In this document: piece after piece, positions 51,414 through 64,000 of the stretch
Layout of the letters: every line of letters begins with the position of its first letter
Numbering within the stretch: position 1 is the stretch's first letter
NCBI GenBank assembly: GCA_012295275.1
Contig: CM022670.1
Location: 32,821,938 to 32,885,937 of the forward strand
Origin: Chrysomallon squamiferum
Taxonomy: Eukaryota > Mollusca > Gastropoda > Neomphalida > Peltospiridae
DNA: 64,000 nt
Direction: 5' to 3'
Notes under the pieces: generated by a model
Told to the model about the DNA's origin: nothing
The model's input: the letters and a program-made list of their open reading frames with translations, nothing else
Database searches by the model: none
Position numbers and translations under genes: made by a program

Positions 51414-54341
51414 AAGATTCTATATTTGTTAAATGTATGAACATAATTCTGTTTCTATTAAATAACGAGTATGGAACACTGTATTAATGTACACGCGTGT
51501 GTATGAATGTGTAATTATTTTATTTTTTTTTTTGTATTTGTCAAATGTGTTTTGTTTTAAGAAAAATTGTTACCTTTATTTGTGCATTTTAAATGTATGT
51601 ATTTATATGTATAAAGTATTGTTCTGTATATTTTTTTAACTGCGACTGGAGTTCGATTTCATGTTCGTATTTTGTAGGGGCTGTTTGTGTTTTGTAGGGG
51701 CTGTTTGTGATAAATATATTTGGTTTTTAGGTATCTTATTTTTTAATTTTGTAATTCATTATTATTATTATTTTTATTAAATTTATTACTATTGTTGTTT
51801 GGTTTTTTTTTTTTTTTTTTTACAAAGGATCATTGTATAAGTGTATAATTATGTATGTACGAGACTGCCCGACAGCAATTTTTTTTTTTTTAATTTGCTT
51901 TGTCATTTTTTACTTAAAAAAAGCACTTATACATTATTTTATATGTCAGTTCTAACATTCATCAAACACTTAGGTTTTCTTCCCACTCACCAGTACAATA
52001 TCAAATAACGGTGTTTGAAATGTGTCCATGATTAACTGCAGAGGATTACGTTACGAATATAGGTATAATTAATTTTTCCATATTTCCCTAGTTCTGAATA
52101 ATTCATTGCAACGTGATACATAATCGGTTGGTCTGTGAATGCGAAAGTGGATAATAAGGTACTAGGCATACACCAAAGAGTATTCATATCTCCTGACAAA
52201 AGTTCTCAAATGAATTTCATGAAATCAATAGGGCTTTGTTGAGATACGCTTTTAAAGAAATGCATGTTCCTTCATAAAATGTGTATGTCTTAGTAGTGGT
52301 TCACGGACGATTTAGCCTGAACAATAATTTTACAACGTGTTCTATCTGAACTCATAGGCAGTTCAGTCTAATAAAGATGCTCTTATGCTTGTTGGTTTGT
52401 ATGTGTTAGATTCTGTGTGAAGGTGTTTGTTTGTTTGTTTGTTTGTTTTAGTTACGTATACATCCACTCAGTCAACATCACATCCATTCACAAACATCTG
52501 CGCACATGCACGTTCATGTAAACATAGAGAAATAAATATAACGTTTGCAGTTAAGACAAAATTTTATTAGCAAAAATATAAAATATAAAAATAAAAATAA
52601 AAATAAGAAAATAATAAAAACTCACTAACAAACAAATGAATAATTTTTCTGTGATAGTATGATATTTAAAGCTCGTAACAGTAAAAAACCAGACAAAACT
52701 AATCATATAATTATATCTATAGTTTCTAAGATATATACACTAAAATCTATGAACTACAATATATGGCGAAATCAGAGATTTTTCTTTGATTGTTCTCTGA
52801 CGAAAGCATGCCAAACAGTTTCAATCCAACATAAACGAAATCAGTTCAAAATGGAGGTTGACAAGATGAAAACTAAACCGTTTCAGTCAGACATCGTTAA
52901 CATGAGAGGCATGTTTAAACCACTGAACTGATAATTAAACTACATGGAATTTTAACTGCTTTGAAGTCAATGCTAGATATTCAACATATGCTGAAGAAAA
53001 AGTGAATTTACTTTCTGTCTGTTAGAAATTACAAAACAAACACATATTCTATTTCAGACTAACACGATTCAACAATTAGTGGATATAAAGATACGACGTT
53101 ATTATTATGGATTTAAGAAGTACCAGTAGGCTTAGTATATTGATGGATGTTATTTTATTACGCTCAATATATTTCGATATACAAACTTGAAATACAAATA
53201 AATGTGTTTTATGAATTATGTAAACTTTTATCTAAATATTTTAGTTTAAATTAGTTTAAAAGAATCACATTTCGTTTAATCCCAGTGTAACATGAATTTA
53301 GAGTATTTTAAATTAAACGTATTTTATTTTTAAAACAGATAATCATTATAATGATAACTAGCGATCGTATATCTATTAAGAATATGAACTCAAATAAATA
53401 AATTTAAAAACAAAATGTACAAAATTAAAAATAAATAATAAATAACAAAAACAAATATTAAATAATGAAAACAACTATACAAAGTAATAGAAATATTAAT
53501 GTTTGTTATTTGTTTATTTGTTTTTTTGTTTTTTTGCACTATTTATCTACTATGTTTCTAGCAATCATTTATTACAAATTTCACGATGTTACTTTTGTAT
53601 AGAAAAAAAAAAAAAAAAAGACGAAAAATAACGGAATACATTACATTTCAATAACTATCAAAATTCTAAGTTACAGACAAGTATATGTTAAACGTATACT
53701 GGTATTTCTTTCCTGCTGAAATACATAATAATGTATATAAAAAAATGCAACACACTGATAAAGACAGCTGTCAAATTTGAAAACAGGATATATGATTTAA
53801 TAGTTGTTTTCAAAAATATTTTTTATTGCGGTTTTCTTGAAAGAGGTTTCAAAAATACTCTTTATTATTGTTTTCTGAAAGAGGTACCACATATAATTAT
53901 CATAGATTCCATAGAGGATGTTACATATATAGATAGACAAAACTAGGCAAACAATTGCGCATGCCCATACAGATCACCCGCTTTTATAATAACGGTGTCG
54001 GGCGTGCTCTTGAATTTCTTTTTTATAGATACGTCTTTGTGCTGTTATTCAACTATATTGTAAAGACGTATGTAAAAGTCATAAACTCGTCACGTGGTGT
54101 CATTTTCTTTCGGGGTAACGGGACAACGGTGCGAATGTATCGTCAGTTCGACTGACACGTTGTGTAGTTGCATTTCCCTTTAACATCTGGCATGGAAAAG
54201 GTTGTCTTAATACATACATTAATTTAATGAACTACAAGAACGTCGTAAGTGAAACTTGTGTTTATTAAATTCTCGATCAAATTTGAAAACATTATAAGAC
54301 AATTTAGTATTGTTCTCTGGAATACTGAAAACGGATTCAAA
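50313..54341. other. Intergenic region between NAGLU and Tctex1 copy 1
   Basis: No recognised gene. It contains AAT and GT repeats (50419-50448, 50489-50513, 50718-50760, 50855-50884, 51367-51410) and a short tandem repeat of tttgtaggggctgtttgtg at about 51675-51712. A less AT-rich island lies at about 51120-51360; it has overlapping open frames on both strands but no protein family I recognise. The NAGLU promoter must lie at the left end and the Tctex1 copy 1 promoter at the right end. An E-box CACGTG is present at 54091-54096. Confidence 0.6.
51367..51410. repeat. (TG)n microsatellite
   Basis: An uninterrupted run of 22 TG units. Confidence 0.95.
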
Positions 54342-54953
54342 ATGATGAGGAAAGGTTCTAATATTGGATTAATGCCACCAGTTGAAAATAGGAGAATGTC
54401 GGTAGCCAAGGGTCTGCTTTCTCCTGGAGATACTTCCAGAAGGTCCAGCAGTTTTGCCGGATCAGGGCCAGTACGGTCCAGTCTTCCTGGGCCATCCCTT
54501 ATTGGCCTTCTTGCTTCCAAACGTTTGGCAAGACGACTGACCACCAGACTTTTTGGCCGAAAGGGTTCGTCCAGACTTTCCGGTTACTCCATACCCGTGA
54601 AAAAGGAGCCGTCTTATCGCATGGAACCACACCGAAAGTTCCAGCCGGAGAGAGTTAGAAGTGCTATACAAGAGGTTTTAGAAGACAGATTAGAAAAATT
54701 TACCTACAGAGCCAAGCTGTGTGCGAATCTTAGCAAGGTTCTGTGCGATGAGATTAAGGATAAAGTGAAACTGATGAACTTCGACCGCTACAGAATTATT
54801 TGTGAAGTTCACATCGGACAGAAGATGGACCAAGGGATGATGGTTACCAGTCGCTGTGCCTGGGATCCTAAAGTGGACAATTTTGCCACGTACACTTTCC
54901 AAAACAATCACATCTTCTGCACAGCTACGGTTTTTGGAGTGTATCATGAATAA
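54342..54953 (+). CDS. Tctex1-domain protein, copy 1 (intronless)
   Basis: Tctex-type dynein light chain relative, 203 residues. The first in-frame ATG pair is at 54342/54345; the frame upstream is open but has no ATG. The N-terminal 90 residues are basic and Ser-rich (PSLIGLLASKRLARRL, LFGRKGSS). The Tctex1 domain spans about residues 90-203: YRMEPHRKFQPERVRSAIQE, LSKVLCDEIKDKVK, RYRIICEVHIGQ, TSRCAWDPKVDNFATYTF, ending VFGVYHE. The layout (linker, Y-x-hydrophobic-E-P, domain) resembles TCTEX1D1/DYNLT5-type proteins, which associate with dynein and cilia. The domain assignment is firm; the subtype is a guess. No intron is present. Confidence 0.9.
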   Translation: MMRKGSNIGLMPPVENRRMSVAKGLLSPGDTSRRSSSFAGSGPVRSSLPGPSLIGLLASKRLARRLTTRLFGRKGSSRLSGYSIPVKKEPSYRMEPHRKFQPERVRSAIQEVLEDRLEKFTYRAKLCANLSKVLCDEIKDKVKLMNFDRYRIICEVHIGQKMDQGMMVTSRCAWDPKVDNFATYTFQNNHIFCTATVFGVYHE

Positions 54954-55064
54954 CTTTGATACAGAACAGCTGAAGATGCGCAAAGAGGTCTTGTTTAAAA
55001 ACAGTTCTTTTAATCCATTTTGGTTTCATGGATTTTCAGTACAACGGGTGAAAAAAAAAAATCA

Positions 55065-55070
55065 AATAAA
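55065..55070 (+). promoter_or_regulatory. Candidate poly(A) signal of Tctex1 copy 1
   Basis: AATAAA 112 bases past the stop codon of copy 1. Confidence 0.5.
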
Positions 55071-56320
55071 GAAGAAGAAACAGAAAACTTTACAATGAAA
55101 CAAACGATGTTAAAGTTAATTCAATGCACTGAAAATCTCCAAACTGTTTTTTAACTATGTACGCCTTCAAACGTGGTTGCGTGCCAAACCATGTTTCATT
55201 ATCGTGTGTAATTTTAGTTTTTAGTAGTAAATTATTTATTCACATTCTTATTCTCTTTATTGTTGTATTTATTATTATTGTTATTGTCATCAACTAGAAA
55301 TATTTTTACAGGCCTGCTTTGTAACGCTAGTTACGTATACTTACGTTATTTATAAATAAATGCAGGTTTTTATCAAATGGTAATATAATTATATTATTAC
55401 AGAATCTCTCAAACGGTTTAAAGATAGGAATAACATTAGAATAATAGCATTTCAAATAGAAAATCATAAAATGATCATTGTGATAAATATAAAGTTGTCT
55501 TATAGGAAAAAAGAGATGACGACCGCAACTATGAGTGTCCCTCCTACTTTTAACATTTAAACTTAAACTTAGATATCTGACTATCATCATTATCATCATC
55601 GTCATCATCCTCATCATAACGTTCATCATCATTATCATGATTATTGTTTTTATAATTGTCCTCATTATTATTATTATTATTATTAATTCATATTTTCATT
55701 AAAATTATCACTCACAAAAAAAATAATAACAACAACGAAACAAAACAAAAACAAACAATAACAACAACAACAACGAAAAAACCCAACAAAAAAACAAAAC
55801 AAAACAAAGAAAAACCCAACCTAAACATTCAAACTCTGTAAATACTTTCGATGTTCGAGATTTTCATAAAAACAAAGTGTACGACAAACAAAATGCTATA
55901 AAATTATAGCAGAATGTTTATTGATTGCTTACTCTTTTCTTTTTGCGCACAACAACATATCGCGAAAATATGTGCTGATTTATTGAAAATGGTGGGTGGA
56001 TTAACATTTGACTGTCACCTGAAATAGTTCTCGTAGTGCTAGTAAAAATACCGAAATGGATACGTGCGTGGCAACACGGGTCACCATGCAATAACAAGTG
56101 TTCTTTTACAGCGTGCTCATTATTTTACGTTCCAGTCGCTTTAATGTTTTCATTTTATTTATTTTTTCTTTCAATCTGTTATCAGTAAATAATTATGGAT
56201 ATTTAACTGGCATGCCTTAAAGTGTAGTGTTTCGTTCTGACTAATTTAATAAAATTGACGTTCATTCAGAAATAGATCACTGAAAGGAGTTGTTAAACTA
56301 TTCCCAATTTCTGTGATATG

Positions 56321-56612
<292 letters not shown>

Positions 56613-57284
56613 TTTGGGATTATGCGTTAACTGTACTGGAGAAATGTGTGAGATATATTTCCTATTATAAAGCTGTGACCTATTCTTTCCGCATTTCTTA
56701 TTCCCTATTTCCATAAAAGTTTGTCGAGCCATACATTTTCACAGCAGTAATGTGAGAGATATAATATTCACTGTTACCATAATGTAAGCGAAGTTATCCC
56801 TATTTCTATGAGAAACATTCTGTAAATCACAAAAGTGACATAACCTATATATTCTCTATTTTCACTTAGAAATTCACTATCCATAGATAAAATGACAAAG
56901 TAACAAATGCAACAGCAGTATCATTAAATAATCTAGAACATCAATGATATTAAAAATAATAACGAAGATGACTGATGATGACAATCATAAGGTTAGTTAG
57001 CAACCTCTGTAACAGTCTGATAAAGTAATAAAATAATACTCTAATTAGGACGTTCTTACCACGTGGCATCAGTTTAAGTGTCTGCGCGGAAGGATTCACG
57101 TGTGTTTTTCAAGGACTTTTACAAGTCGCTGGGAATTTCCTTTCAGACAACTATATTATTTAAAATTTTAATACAAGGAAAATATTTTCTTACGTACGGT
57201 GTTTTCTTTGACTTTTTATTTTATAATGTATTTATTTATGTTTTAAATTGTGAAAAGTAAAGATAAAAAAAAATAATAATAATA

Positions 57285-57322
<38 letters not shown>

Positions 57323-57759
57323 GATAAATAAATAAATAATAAAAAAATTATAAAAATTATAAAAATAAAGAGGATTAAAAAAGACTAATAAATTATAATA
57401 GTAAATAGGAAAAAAAAATATTACCTGAAATTCAAAGAAAACAAACAATTACAAAAAATGAAATTATAAAATAATAAAATAAAATGAATTTAAATATGGC
57501 GTAATATATATATATATTTTTTTATCATAAACACAACGTTTTCTTTTGTTTATTTATTTATTTATTTTTTTTCTACTACTACTACAGCTGCTATTACAAC
57601 AATTACTACTCCTACTACTACAACAACAACTACTACTACTATTATTTCAACCCATGATAGGTTAGGATTCTGTTTTAGAAAATATTTTATATATTTTGGT
57701 TTACGCACTTAGAGAAGTCGGAATACAAAACAACATCCCAGACCATACCACCCTCCATC

Positions 57760-57761
<2 letters not shown>

Positions 57762-57844
<83 letters not shown>
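57762..57844. repeat. (CT)n tract
   Basis: An 83-bp pure CT dinucleotide run on the + strand. GT repeats follow at 57901-57942. Confidence 0.95.
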
Positions 57845-57846
<2 letters not shown>

Positions 57847-57900
57847 ACATATCTACATTACACAGACATAGAGAAACTATAATACAGACATCCAAAATGT

Positions 57901-57942
57901 TTGTGTGTGTGTATGTGTATGTGTGTGTGTGTGTGTGTGTGT
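57901..57942. repeat. (GT)n microsatellite
   Basis: GT run with two TATG interruptions. Confidence 0.92.
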
Positions 57943-59479
57943 ATATGTATTTATTCTTGTAATATGCAAATTAGCATACACAAGACATCTGATATTAGTA
58001 CTAAGATATTTATTAAACAAAGACCAAAGATTTACTGCTGAATTATAATTTGTTCTTGAATTATATGTGCTTAGTTTTATGACAGGTTCCTATGTTTATG
58101 ACAGGCAGTAAGTAAAAAAAAAAAAAAAAAAAAAAAAACATTAGAAGAAAAACAAAAAAGAAAGTGATATAATTCAAAGAGCTTTCTTCTAATTTTGTAT
58201 TTCTCAGGTTAATCTTGTTATTTATGGCATTTATGAAAATACAGGAAAATAAATCAACTTTTGTATGTGTGAGTGTGTATTGGTGTTTGCATCTTTGTGT
58301 GTGTGTGTGTCTGTATGTGAATGTATATATTGTTTGTGTGAAAGAGAGAGAGAAAAAGAGAGGATAAGAGAGAAAGAGCGATATAATGAGAAAAAGAGAG
58401 AAAGTGAGTTGGTGTCATTTGTTTTCTATCGGATTTATAAAAAGCGTTATAAATGTTTTTACTAGCAAAATGTTTCTTCATTCATTATTTTTATTCAGAG
58501 GATCACGACAACGCATTTTCTGAATAATAAACATTTATTTATTTATTTATTTATTATGTAAAATAATCCAAATATAAATTAATTGAATCTGGCATTTTTT
58601 ATTCGTTTCTTTTTCTTTTTTTCTCCATCATTCAAAAGATGGAGGAGGTATTCAGATATCTGATAATGAAGATTAAATGTACGAGTTAGGGTCATATTTG
58701 CAGACAGTCCTCTATCAATACACATAAACATACAAGCGAAACAGATATTTAAACGTAATAAAAACAACATGAACCAGTAAACAAAATAGTATGTTTTATT
58801 AAAAGATGAAGTCGTTACAAGTACCTGTCACATAATATGTATTACTTAATACATCAAACTGTGTTAAATTCTAACTTAATATATATTTAATATTATTGGC
58901 TGCAAATGATATTGGTTCAGAATATGTTTTTGATAATATCTGGATATGTTACATTATTAACCGATTATGAATTACATCACATTGGTCTTTCTAACCCTTA
59001 TACCATTAAACCAGTTTTTAAATCTGTTAACGTAAATTATTTCATACACATAAATGATATTTTCTGAATTACTGATATAAATTATTAATACTCATTTGCA
59101 CATATTACTTAAGCAAGTTACATATGGATAATATATTACTTAACTTAAGCCTAAATCAGAAAGTATTTTATTAAGTTCTCTTTTATTATTATGTCTCGTC
59201 TAAAGAAAATTAAGAACAAAATATTGTGAAAAGAATCCATTCTGTTTTTATCTCTTTTTTTTGTGGCGGTGAGTAAAGTGAAAACTAATATTTCCGCTTT
59301 TTTTTTTTATCAATTATTTTCACTGTTTTTTTTCAACACAGCTTAAATATTAAAAGAAAAATAATGTCGGCAAAATTCAGTTTGTTTTTTTGCTCTTATC
59401 AGAAATCTGTTAAATTGAAACAAAATATCTGTCACGCCATAAGAAAACTGACATAACGTCTTTATCCAGGGTTGCTTGT

Positions 59480-60069
59480 TTAATCTGTATACACACCATA
59501 CACAGAGGCGAAGCACACAATACCCTTGCTGCTATAGGAATAACTAGCAAATGTGTCGTATTTCGGCTCCCAGGCGCATCTGCTGGCGGCCAGAATGCAC
59601 TGTCCTGTGTTCTGGCTGATGGTCACTGCGACTATGATTTTGTATCTTTCATAATGCAAGTCTTTCACTCTCTCTTTGATCTCTTCACACAGATAACGTA
59701 TAAGAGGCTGCGTCGCTCTGGCGTTGTACGACAATCCTTCTAGACGCTCGTCCACAACTTCCTTGATGATCTTCTCCGTTTCATCGCACTGAACGTAACT
59801 TTGGGTTCAAGCCTGTACGTGGGTTCATAATGAATCTGAATTTGCGTGCTTTCGTGTCTCAGATCTTGAATCCTCGGCATCATCCTTTTCATCATAGATA
59901 GCCGTTTTGTGGCCAGGACGCCCAGAAAGGACGCCGCAATACTGGGCCTCTTGTGCCCTGTTGGAAACACACTCATTTTTCTTTTTTCGGCAACTTCTCC
60001 TTTTTCTGGAACTTCTGTCAGCAATGCATGGCCCACAGCCTCACTCAACAACGACTCCTTTCCTGCCAT
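59480..60069 (-). pseudogene. Tctex1-domain protein, copy 2, with one-base frameshift
   Basis: Intronless Tctex1 paralogue. ATG at 60069 (MAGKESLLSEAVGH), stop TAA at 59482-59480. The first frame gives a Ser/Lys-rich N terminus (PSIAASFLGVLATKRL) and YEPTYRLEPKVTFSA, then drifts into nonsense and stops at 59740. From about 59788 the next frame carries TEKIIKEVVDERLEGL, RYLCEEIKERVKDL, RYKIIVAVTIS, SRCAWEPKYDTFASYSY and the terminal VYGVYTD. A one-base deletion near 59781-59790 explains the break; otherwise the copy would be about 196 residues. The rest is intact and well conserved, so an assembly indel is as likely as a true pseudogene. Confidence 0.75.
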
Positions 60070-61349
<1,280 letters not shown>

Positions 61350-61931
61350 ATGACGACTAAAAAAGTGCTTGTAATATCGGGCGATAATTCTCCTATTAAC
61401 CTGAATCCGCTGGCTTTCGCCACAGACGAAAGAAAAAGGAGCCTATTTCCAGTGGTGGATTCCAGAAGAAGTAGCGTTTTCCAGTCACAGATAAGTAGTT
61501 TAATCACGCCGAAAAAACCTGTCAAAAAACTGGTAAAGTTGGATAAAAGAGAAACATCGCCATTCCAGCCTGTCATCAACTACGAACCAACGTATCGCAT
61601 GGAACCGAGCGGTAGATTTCAGACTCACAAGATTCGCAATGTCCTTCAAGAAACAGTCGACTACAGGCTTCAAGAGTTTCAATATAATTCCAAGATGGCG
61701 CCCACGATGAGTCAAGTCCTGACAGATGAAATCAAGGACAGGGTGAAACAGCTTTGTTTCGACAGATATAAGATAATTGTAACTGTGATTCTTGGTGAGA
61801 AGAAAGAACAAGGTATCATGGTAACTAGTCGATGTGCCTGGGATCCCAAGTTCGATGACTATGCAACATACTCGTTTCAGAACAAAACCGTTTTCTGTAC
61901 TGTATCGGTATATGGCATATATATGGAGTAA
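61350..61931 (+). CDS. Tctex1-domain protein, copy 3 (intronless)
   Basis: Tctex-type dynein light chain relative, 193 residues, intact. ATG at 61350 (MTTKKVLVISGDN), stop TAA at 61929-61931. The N-terminal ~80 residues are Lys/Ser-rich (KKPVKKLVKLDKRE). The domain begins at INYEPTYRMEPSGRFQTHKI and continues with LTDEIKDRVKQL, RYKIIVTVILGE, VTSRCAWDPKFDDYATYSF, ending VYGIYME. It is closest to copy 1 in the domain (shared VTSRCAWDPK) and to copy 2 at YEPTYR. No introns. A role in dynein or ciliary complexes is inferred from the family. Confidence 0.9.
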   Translation: MTTKKVLVISGDNSPINLNPLAFATDERKRSLFPVVDSRRSSVFQSQISSLITPKKPVKKLVKLDKRETSPFQPVINYEPTYRMEPSGRFQTHKIRNVLQETVDYRLQEFQYNSKMAPTMSQVLTDEIKDRVKQLCFDRYKIIVTVILGEKKEQGIMVTSRCAWDPKFDDYATYSFQNKTVFCTVSVYGIYME

Positions 61932-62212
61932 TCTAATGCAGACAGTTTTTCATTAGAAGAAGTCAAAAATTCAGTTTCATTCGTGTGTTTTTTTCTTTTT
62001 ACTAATTTACCAGGTGTGCCACACTAACATTAACACTGTTAGGAACTGATCCCATAGTCAAGAATAGTGTGCGATAATGTTGTCAGCATTATGAATACCT
62101 ATTTTGTATTTAGGTAAACCGATTTATTATTTGCTAATTAGAAATTATATTTTTATTTCAAATTTGAACGTGAGCAGATATGGTTGCTTTCCATTTCATG
62201 TTATGAAAGAAA

Positions 62213-62285
<73 letters not shown>

Positions 62286-64000
62286 GAGAGTTTCTGAGAC
62301 ATAATTTATGTCCTTTATCGATTTAACCATAATTTATCAGGGATCAATTTTATGAAAATGTCATCTTGTTCATTTTATGTGAACGTCATAGTTATTGTTT
62401 CTTACCATGGATTCTGTTATTATTAAATCTAATGTTCAGTAATTTGTAAATCTCAATCCGACTGAAAATTCTCAAATTTTGTATTTTTTTTTTTTATAAC
62501 GATTGAAAGCATGTTGTAATCATTTTATTTTTCTTCCTGGGTAAATAAATGTATATAAATGATCTGCGTTGTTTTTTCAATTGATTAATTAATATTGATA
62601 TTAAAGAAGAGTATATCAATAAAAAGAGATCGGAATACGTTTTGTCTTGAAAGAAATAACAACTTGAGTTGACCTCAGCTGTTTGGTACAGCGCGTTCAC
62701 ACAAGGAGCGGTATGAAAGGTGAATCCTAACAGGATTACATCTTGGTTCGTCCGTTGTCCACTTTCAACAGACTCGTTGATTAAAACCGTTTTAACACTG
62801 CGGGCTGATTTCTTCTGCTTACATGTTGCCACTGGGTGACTGAATTTCATGTTGTTGTTTCTTGATTGCTTTTTTTTTTTTTTAAACAGAAAAAGAAGAA
62901 AAAAGATCAAGGGTATCCACGTAGTTTCGCTAACATGTAGTGGAGACTATCATGCAAAGATGAATATTTATAAATGAGCACAGAAATTCATATCAGTTGT
63001 GAGTGGCAAACTCAGTATGGGGCGTTTCTAATTTTGAAGGCATGAAATTTGTTTTCGTGACTGTACTCAAATGCATATAAAAGAACTATTGTCATAAATC
63101 GAAAAGATTAATTATAAAGAGGCGACAATGAATTGTTGTTTTTATCTTTCTCAAGAAAAAATAAATAAAGGTAATACGAAAATTGTTTAAAAGTTTATGA
63201 ATTAATTCATTCCGATTATGAATATTTTCAATTAAGCACATTTAAAAGAAAATGAAAAGAAGCACTTAGTATTATATATCATGTTACTGAGTTTCCCCCG
63301 ATAAATGGTGAATCATTTTTTCTGAGCTGTCTTAATGAATTAAACTATTCAACAGTTTCGTTCATTCCCTTAAACCTCCCAAGACGTTGTCGCCGACAGA
63401 ATTTCTGATCTATCCTTTAACTTCTAATCCTGAAGTTTCGCGAATAACAAATAATAATGTGTTCAAGTATCTAAATGTTTGTGTGTATAGTATAAATAAA
63501 TGTGTGCGTGTGGGATATTCTGTGGCGCAAATAAAACTTGAAATGATAGCTTTATGAATTATTGATTTTTGTCTTATTCATTTTGCAGATACCTTATCAG
63601 TTTATGATTTCAAATATTTCACAGAAAATTTATACACTCTACATATTATCTACAAATGTTTTGTTTGAACTTTAATTGCAAACTCTAATCCAAACATATT
63701 GAAGAATCATGTTTTTTTGTTCGTGCAATTTAGACTTTACAATTAAATTATCAAAGATTTCAGTAATAAAATTATAATTTAAAATTAACAATATACGTCA
63801 AAGTGAATTTATTTTGTAAATAATACTTATCTTTTCATACTATTTTTTTGATGAATCGATAAAACTAAAATATTATGGAACTTACCTTAATTACTTTTAA
63901 AAAATGATTAAAATATTTGCACGACATAACATTTAATCATTTTAATAATAGTAACATCTGAACACATTTAAATTTATTTATGTAGTGATTATTGGGACAT
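61932..64000. other. 3' flank of Tctex1 copy 3, no further gene recognised
   Basis: It contains a GA tract (62216-62290) and an AATAAA at 62544. A less AT-rich patch lies at about 62640-62850, with a weak tRNA-like box resemblance that I did not accept. Otherwise AT-rich and featureless. Confidence 0.6.
62216..62290. repeat. (GA)n tract downstream of Tctex1 copy 3
   Basis: A 75-bp GA run on the + strand starting 285 bases past the stop codon. Confidence 0.95.

Noticed and set aside
51120-51444. Overlapping open frames on both strands in a less AT-rich island
   Set aside because: No recognisable protein family, no ATG-led frame of meaningful length outside the GT repeat, and stop codons in the natural continuation.
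52659-52931. 90-residue plus-strand frame
   Set aside because: No family recognised, no splice or promoter support; chance open frame in a locally less AT-rich stretch.
56060-56100. RFX X-box-like sequence (gtggcaac / gtcaccatgcaataac) that could mark ciliary genes
   Set aside because: Neither half fits the X-box consensus well, and it is not immediately upstream of any Tctex1 copy.
62640-62860. Possible tRNA-derived SINE (gacctcagctgtttggtaca as A box, ggttcgtcc as B box)
   Set aside because: The boxes are about 74 bases apart with an insertion in the A box, no cloverleaf can be drawn, and no flanking direct repeats are visible.
62494-62910. 138-residue minus-strand frame
   Set aside because: Poly-Lys from a T run and no recognised family; without similarity or expression data I do not call it a gene.

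Overview
This is a 64 kb piece of an animal nuclear genome. It is very AT-rich and is mostly introns and intergenic DNA. The genes are split into many short exons with standard GT/AG boundaries. Microsatellites (AAT, GA/CT, GT) are common. The gene content and texture fit a lophotrochozoan invertebrate, most likely a mollusc; this is inferred from style, not from a species marker.

Region 1 (about 5.2-28.7 kb, + strand) holds the 3' part of a MAST-type protein kinase gene (microtubule-associated serine/threonine kinase). I could chain 22 exons in consistent reading phase: the MAST pre-kinase domain, an AGC-type kinase domain with all core motifs, a PDZ domain and a Ser/Pro-rich tail. The 5' end lies outside the window or in unrecognised exons. 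A possible 21-nt microexon sits in one large intron. One exon carries an apparent single-base frameshift. The acceptor and first bases of another exon are copied in a 65-bp tandem array.

Region 2 (28.7-36.0 kb) is the 3' untranslated and intergenic space between two convergent genes.

Region 3 (36.0-50.3 kb, - strand) is a complete alpha-N-acetylglucosaminidase gene (NAGLU, lysosomal GH89 enzyme). It has 23 exons per transcript and predicts about 778 residues, including a signal peptide split over two tiny exons. Its sixteenth exon exists in three homologous, in-frame versions in a row, which looks like an alternative-exon cassette. A TCACGTGA palindrome (TFEB/HLH-30 'CLEAR'-type) lies about 40 nt upstream of the start codon.

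Region 4 (54.3-62 kb) holds three intronless Tctex1-domain (dynein light chain Tctex-type) genes: one +, one - with a single-base frameshift, one +. Long GA/CT tracts lie between and around them. The rest of this region has no recognisable gene.

The strongest novel observations are the triple NAGLU exon, the tandemly copied MAST splice acceptor, the MAST microexon candidate and the CLEAR-like element. The genes are functionally separate: a cytoskeleton-associated kinase, a lysosomal hydrolase and dynein light chain relatives. Nothing suggests they act together.
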